A stretch of 6,996 bases of DNA, from NCBI GenBank assembly GCA_937926555.1, contig CALAZX010000231.1:1-6996 (forward strand), read 5' to 3'. The position numbers and the translations under genes are program-made. Shown here piece by piece: positions 5,473-6,996 of the stretch. The stretch comes from an uncultured Negativicutes bacterium (GTDB taxonomy: Bacteria > Bacillota > Negativicutes > Acidaminococcales > Acidaminococcaceae). The notes beneath the pieces are model-generated. The model worked only from the letters and a program-made list of their open reading frames with translations, was not told the DNA's origin and ran no database searches. Position 1 is the stretch's first letter, and the number at the start of each line of letters is the position of its first letter.

Positions 5473-6996
5473 ATGATTGCTTTGACAATGCCTGACGGGA
5501 CAGTGAGGAGCTGTCAGGAGGGCGTGACATTACTGGAACTGAGCAGAGATTTCGCGGGGAACTACGGTTCTCCCATCGCCGAGGGCGTCATCGACGGTCT
5601 GGGCCATAATCTCCAGCGTGAGATCCACCACGACGCGGTGATCGATTTTATCGAGATCGATTCGGAGGAGGGCATGCGCGTCTTCGTGCGCAGTCTGCTG
5701 TTCCTCTTCATCGTGGTGACCAACCGGCTCCACCCCGAGGTGGAGATCGAGGTCCGCAACTCCCTGGGAAGCGCGCTTTACTGCGCCATCCGGGGGAAAG
5801 AGCTGACCCAGGAGGAGCTGGACGGGATCGAGGCGGAGATGCGCCGCATCATCAAGTCCAAAGAGCCGATCGGCTACACTATGCTCACCCGGGAGGAGGC
5901 CATGCGCTATGCGGAGCAGGATCCCCATCTGGGGCCTGATCAGCTGGGACTCATGGAGATGCGTCCCGACGTGAAGATGATTCCCGCTGTGGAACTGCTG
6001 GGGCAGAAGGCCTTCTTCATCGGCCCGGTGCTGCCGGGGACCGAGCATCTGGAGGCGTTCGAGCTGATCCGTTTCCAGGCCGGCGTGGTGATCAACTACC
6101 ACGATACCGGGAACTACCGCTACCTGCCGCCCTGGAGCCGGCACCGCCGTATCAACGAGACCTATCATGAGACGGAGGAGTGGGCGGCCATGATCGGCTG
6201 CAACACCGTCTCCAAGCTGAACCGGATCATCCGGGAAGGCAAGGCGGACAACATCATCCGGGTGGCGGAGGCTCTCCAGGAGAAGAAGATCGCCGCCATC
6301 GCGGACCGGATCGCTAAGAACCGGAAAGACCTGCATTTCGTGCTGATCGCGGGCCCGTCCTCCTCCGGGAAGACGTCTTTCGCCCAGCGGCTCAGCGTGC
6401 AGCTGGAGGTGAACGGCATCCGTCCCATCCCCATCTCCATGGACAACTATTACCGGAACCGGGTGGACACGCCGAAAAAGGCGGACGGAAGCTATGATTT
6501 CGAGTGCGTGGAGGCCATCGACCTGGCTCTCTTCAATGACCATCTGAAACGGCTGCTGGCCGGCGAGACGGTGAAGATGCCCAAGTACAACTTCCGGGAA
6601 GGCGTCCGGGAATACCGTGGCGACCGGATCCATATGGACGACAACAGCATCTTCGTGGTGGAGGGGATCCATGCCCTGAACCGCAGGCTGACAGAGTCCG
6701 TGGCGCCGGAGAACAAGATCAAGATCTTCGTCAGCGCGCTGACCCCCATGTCCCTGGACGACTACAACCGGATCCAGACCACGGATATGCGTCTGCTCCG
6801 GCGGATGGTGCGGGACTCCCAGTTCCGTTCCCAGGACGCGCTGATGACCATCAATATGTGGCCGGACGTGCGGGAAGGGGAGGAGAAGTACATCTTCCCG
6901 TTCCAGGAGGATGCGGACATCTTCTTCAACACCACGCTGATCTACGAGCCGGCGGTGCTGAGCAGGTATGCGGCGCCGCTGCTGGAGAGCGTGCCC
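5473..6996 (+). CDS. TGS-domain nucleoside (uridine-type) kinase, 3' end beyond the window
   Basis: 508 codons are present with no stop; the family is usually about 550 aa, so some 40-50 residues are missing. Residues 1-60 are a TGS domain and about 61-210 resemble the N-terminal editing domain of threonyl-tRNA synthetase, for example ELTQEELDGIEAEMRRI. A helical linker (about 255-290) follows, then a phosphoribulokinase/uridine kinase domain. This has Walker A GPSSSGKTS (294-302), the substrate-loop-like MDNYY (323-327), PKYNF, and VVEGIHALN with E397 as the Walker B position. The family probably phosphorylates uridine or a related nucleoside in pyrimidine salvage; the exact substrate is unproven. 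The editing-domain zinc and catalytic residues are all replaced, so tRNA deacylation is not expected. The start is fixed by a perfect AGGAGG (5461-5466) 6 nt before the ATG. Confidence 0.93.
   Translation, partial: MIALTMPDGTVRSCQEGVTLLELSRDFAGNYGSPIAEGVIDGLGHNLQREIHHDAVIDFIEIDSEEGMRVFVRSLLFLFIVVTNRLHPEVEIEVRNSLGSALYCAIRGKELTQEELDGIEAEMRRIIKSKEPIGYTMLTREEAMRYAEQDPHLGPDQLGLMEMRPDVKMIPAVELLGQKAFFIGPVLPGTEHLEAFELIRFQAGVVINYHDTGNYRYLPPWSRHRRINETYHETEEWAAMIGCNTVSKLNRIIREGKADNIIRVAEALQEKKIAAIADRIAKNRKDLHFVLIAGPSSSGKTSFAQRLSVQLEVNGIRPIPISMDNYYRNRVDTPKKADGSYDFECVEAIDLALFNDHLKRLLAGETVKMPKYNFREGVREYRGDRIHMDDNSIFVVEGIHALNRRLTESVAPENKIKIFVSALTPMSLDDYNRIQTTDMRLLRRMVRDSQFRSQDALMTINMWPDVREGEEKYIFPFQEDADIFFNTTLIYEPAVLSRYAAPLLESVP

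Noticed and set aside
5480..5485. TTGACA inside the start of the nucleoside kinase gene
   Set aside because: No -10 partner at proper spacing; codons are conserved TGS-domain sequence.
4487..5530. 347-codon open frame on the - strand across the aminotransferase
   Set aside because: Same shadow pattern; the + strand frame has a full PLP enzyme active site and an SD.
5530..6672. 380-codon open frame on the - strand across the nucleoside kinase gene
   Set aside because: Opposite a gene with Walker A and TGS motifs; the composition (His, Leu, Asp, Val rich) is typical of an antisense shadow in GC-rich DNA.

Overview
The window is GC-rich and densely coding on the + strand. It carries three complete housekeeping-type genes and the start of a fourth, and nothing on the - strand that I believe is a gene. 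MutS2, a monofunctional two-ACT aspartate kinase and a nucleoside kinase with a threonyl-tRNA-synthetase-like N-terminus are a typical Firmicutes set. Together with the high GC this suggests a high-GC Clostridia member such as an Oscillospiraceae-like gut bacterium. That placement is inference, not a search result.

Layout: 1-67 is a short leader with a Shine-Dalgarno (SD) sequence, a GC hairpin and then the mutS2 start. 68-2428 is mutS2. 2429-2673 is an intergenic stretch with two inverted repeats, a good extended -10 promoter and a short leader. 2674-3912 is aspartate kinase, with a strong internal ribosome binding site and in-frame GTG that probably also produce a separate regulatory (beta) subunit. 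3913-4099 holds a likely terminator, an 8-bp inverted repeat and a two-copy imperfect tandem repeat. 4100-5401 is a class I PLP-dependent aminotransferase of the aspartate/aromatic type. 5402-5472 is a short spacer with a GC hairpin and a perfect SD. 5473-6996 is the first 508 codons of a TGS-domain nucleoside (uridine) kinase that runs off the window.

Functionally, the aminotransferase and aspartate kinase may be linked: one could interconvert oxaloacetate and aspartate, and the other commits aspartate to lysine, threonine, methionine and diaminopimelate synthesis. The terminator between them argues for separate transcription units. MutS2 (ribosome rescue or recombination control) and the nucleoside kinase (pyrimidine salvage) are unrelated housekeeping functions.

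I found no mobile element, CRISPR array, RNA gene, phage gene or recognisably new multi-gene system. The points worth a second look are small in scale: an SD that may be brought into register by a hairpin, an internal start inside the aspartate kinase gene, a fused synthetase editing domain that has lost all its catalytic and zinc residues, and structured or repeated intergenic DNA on both sides of the aspartate kinase gene.
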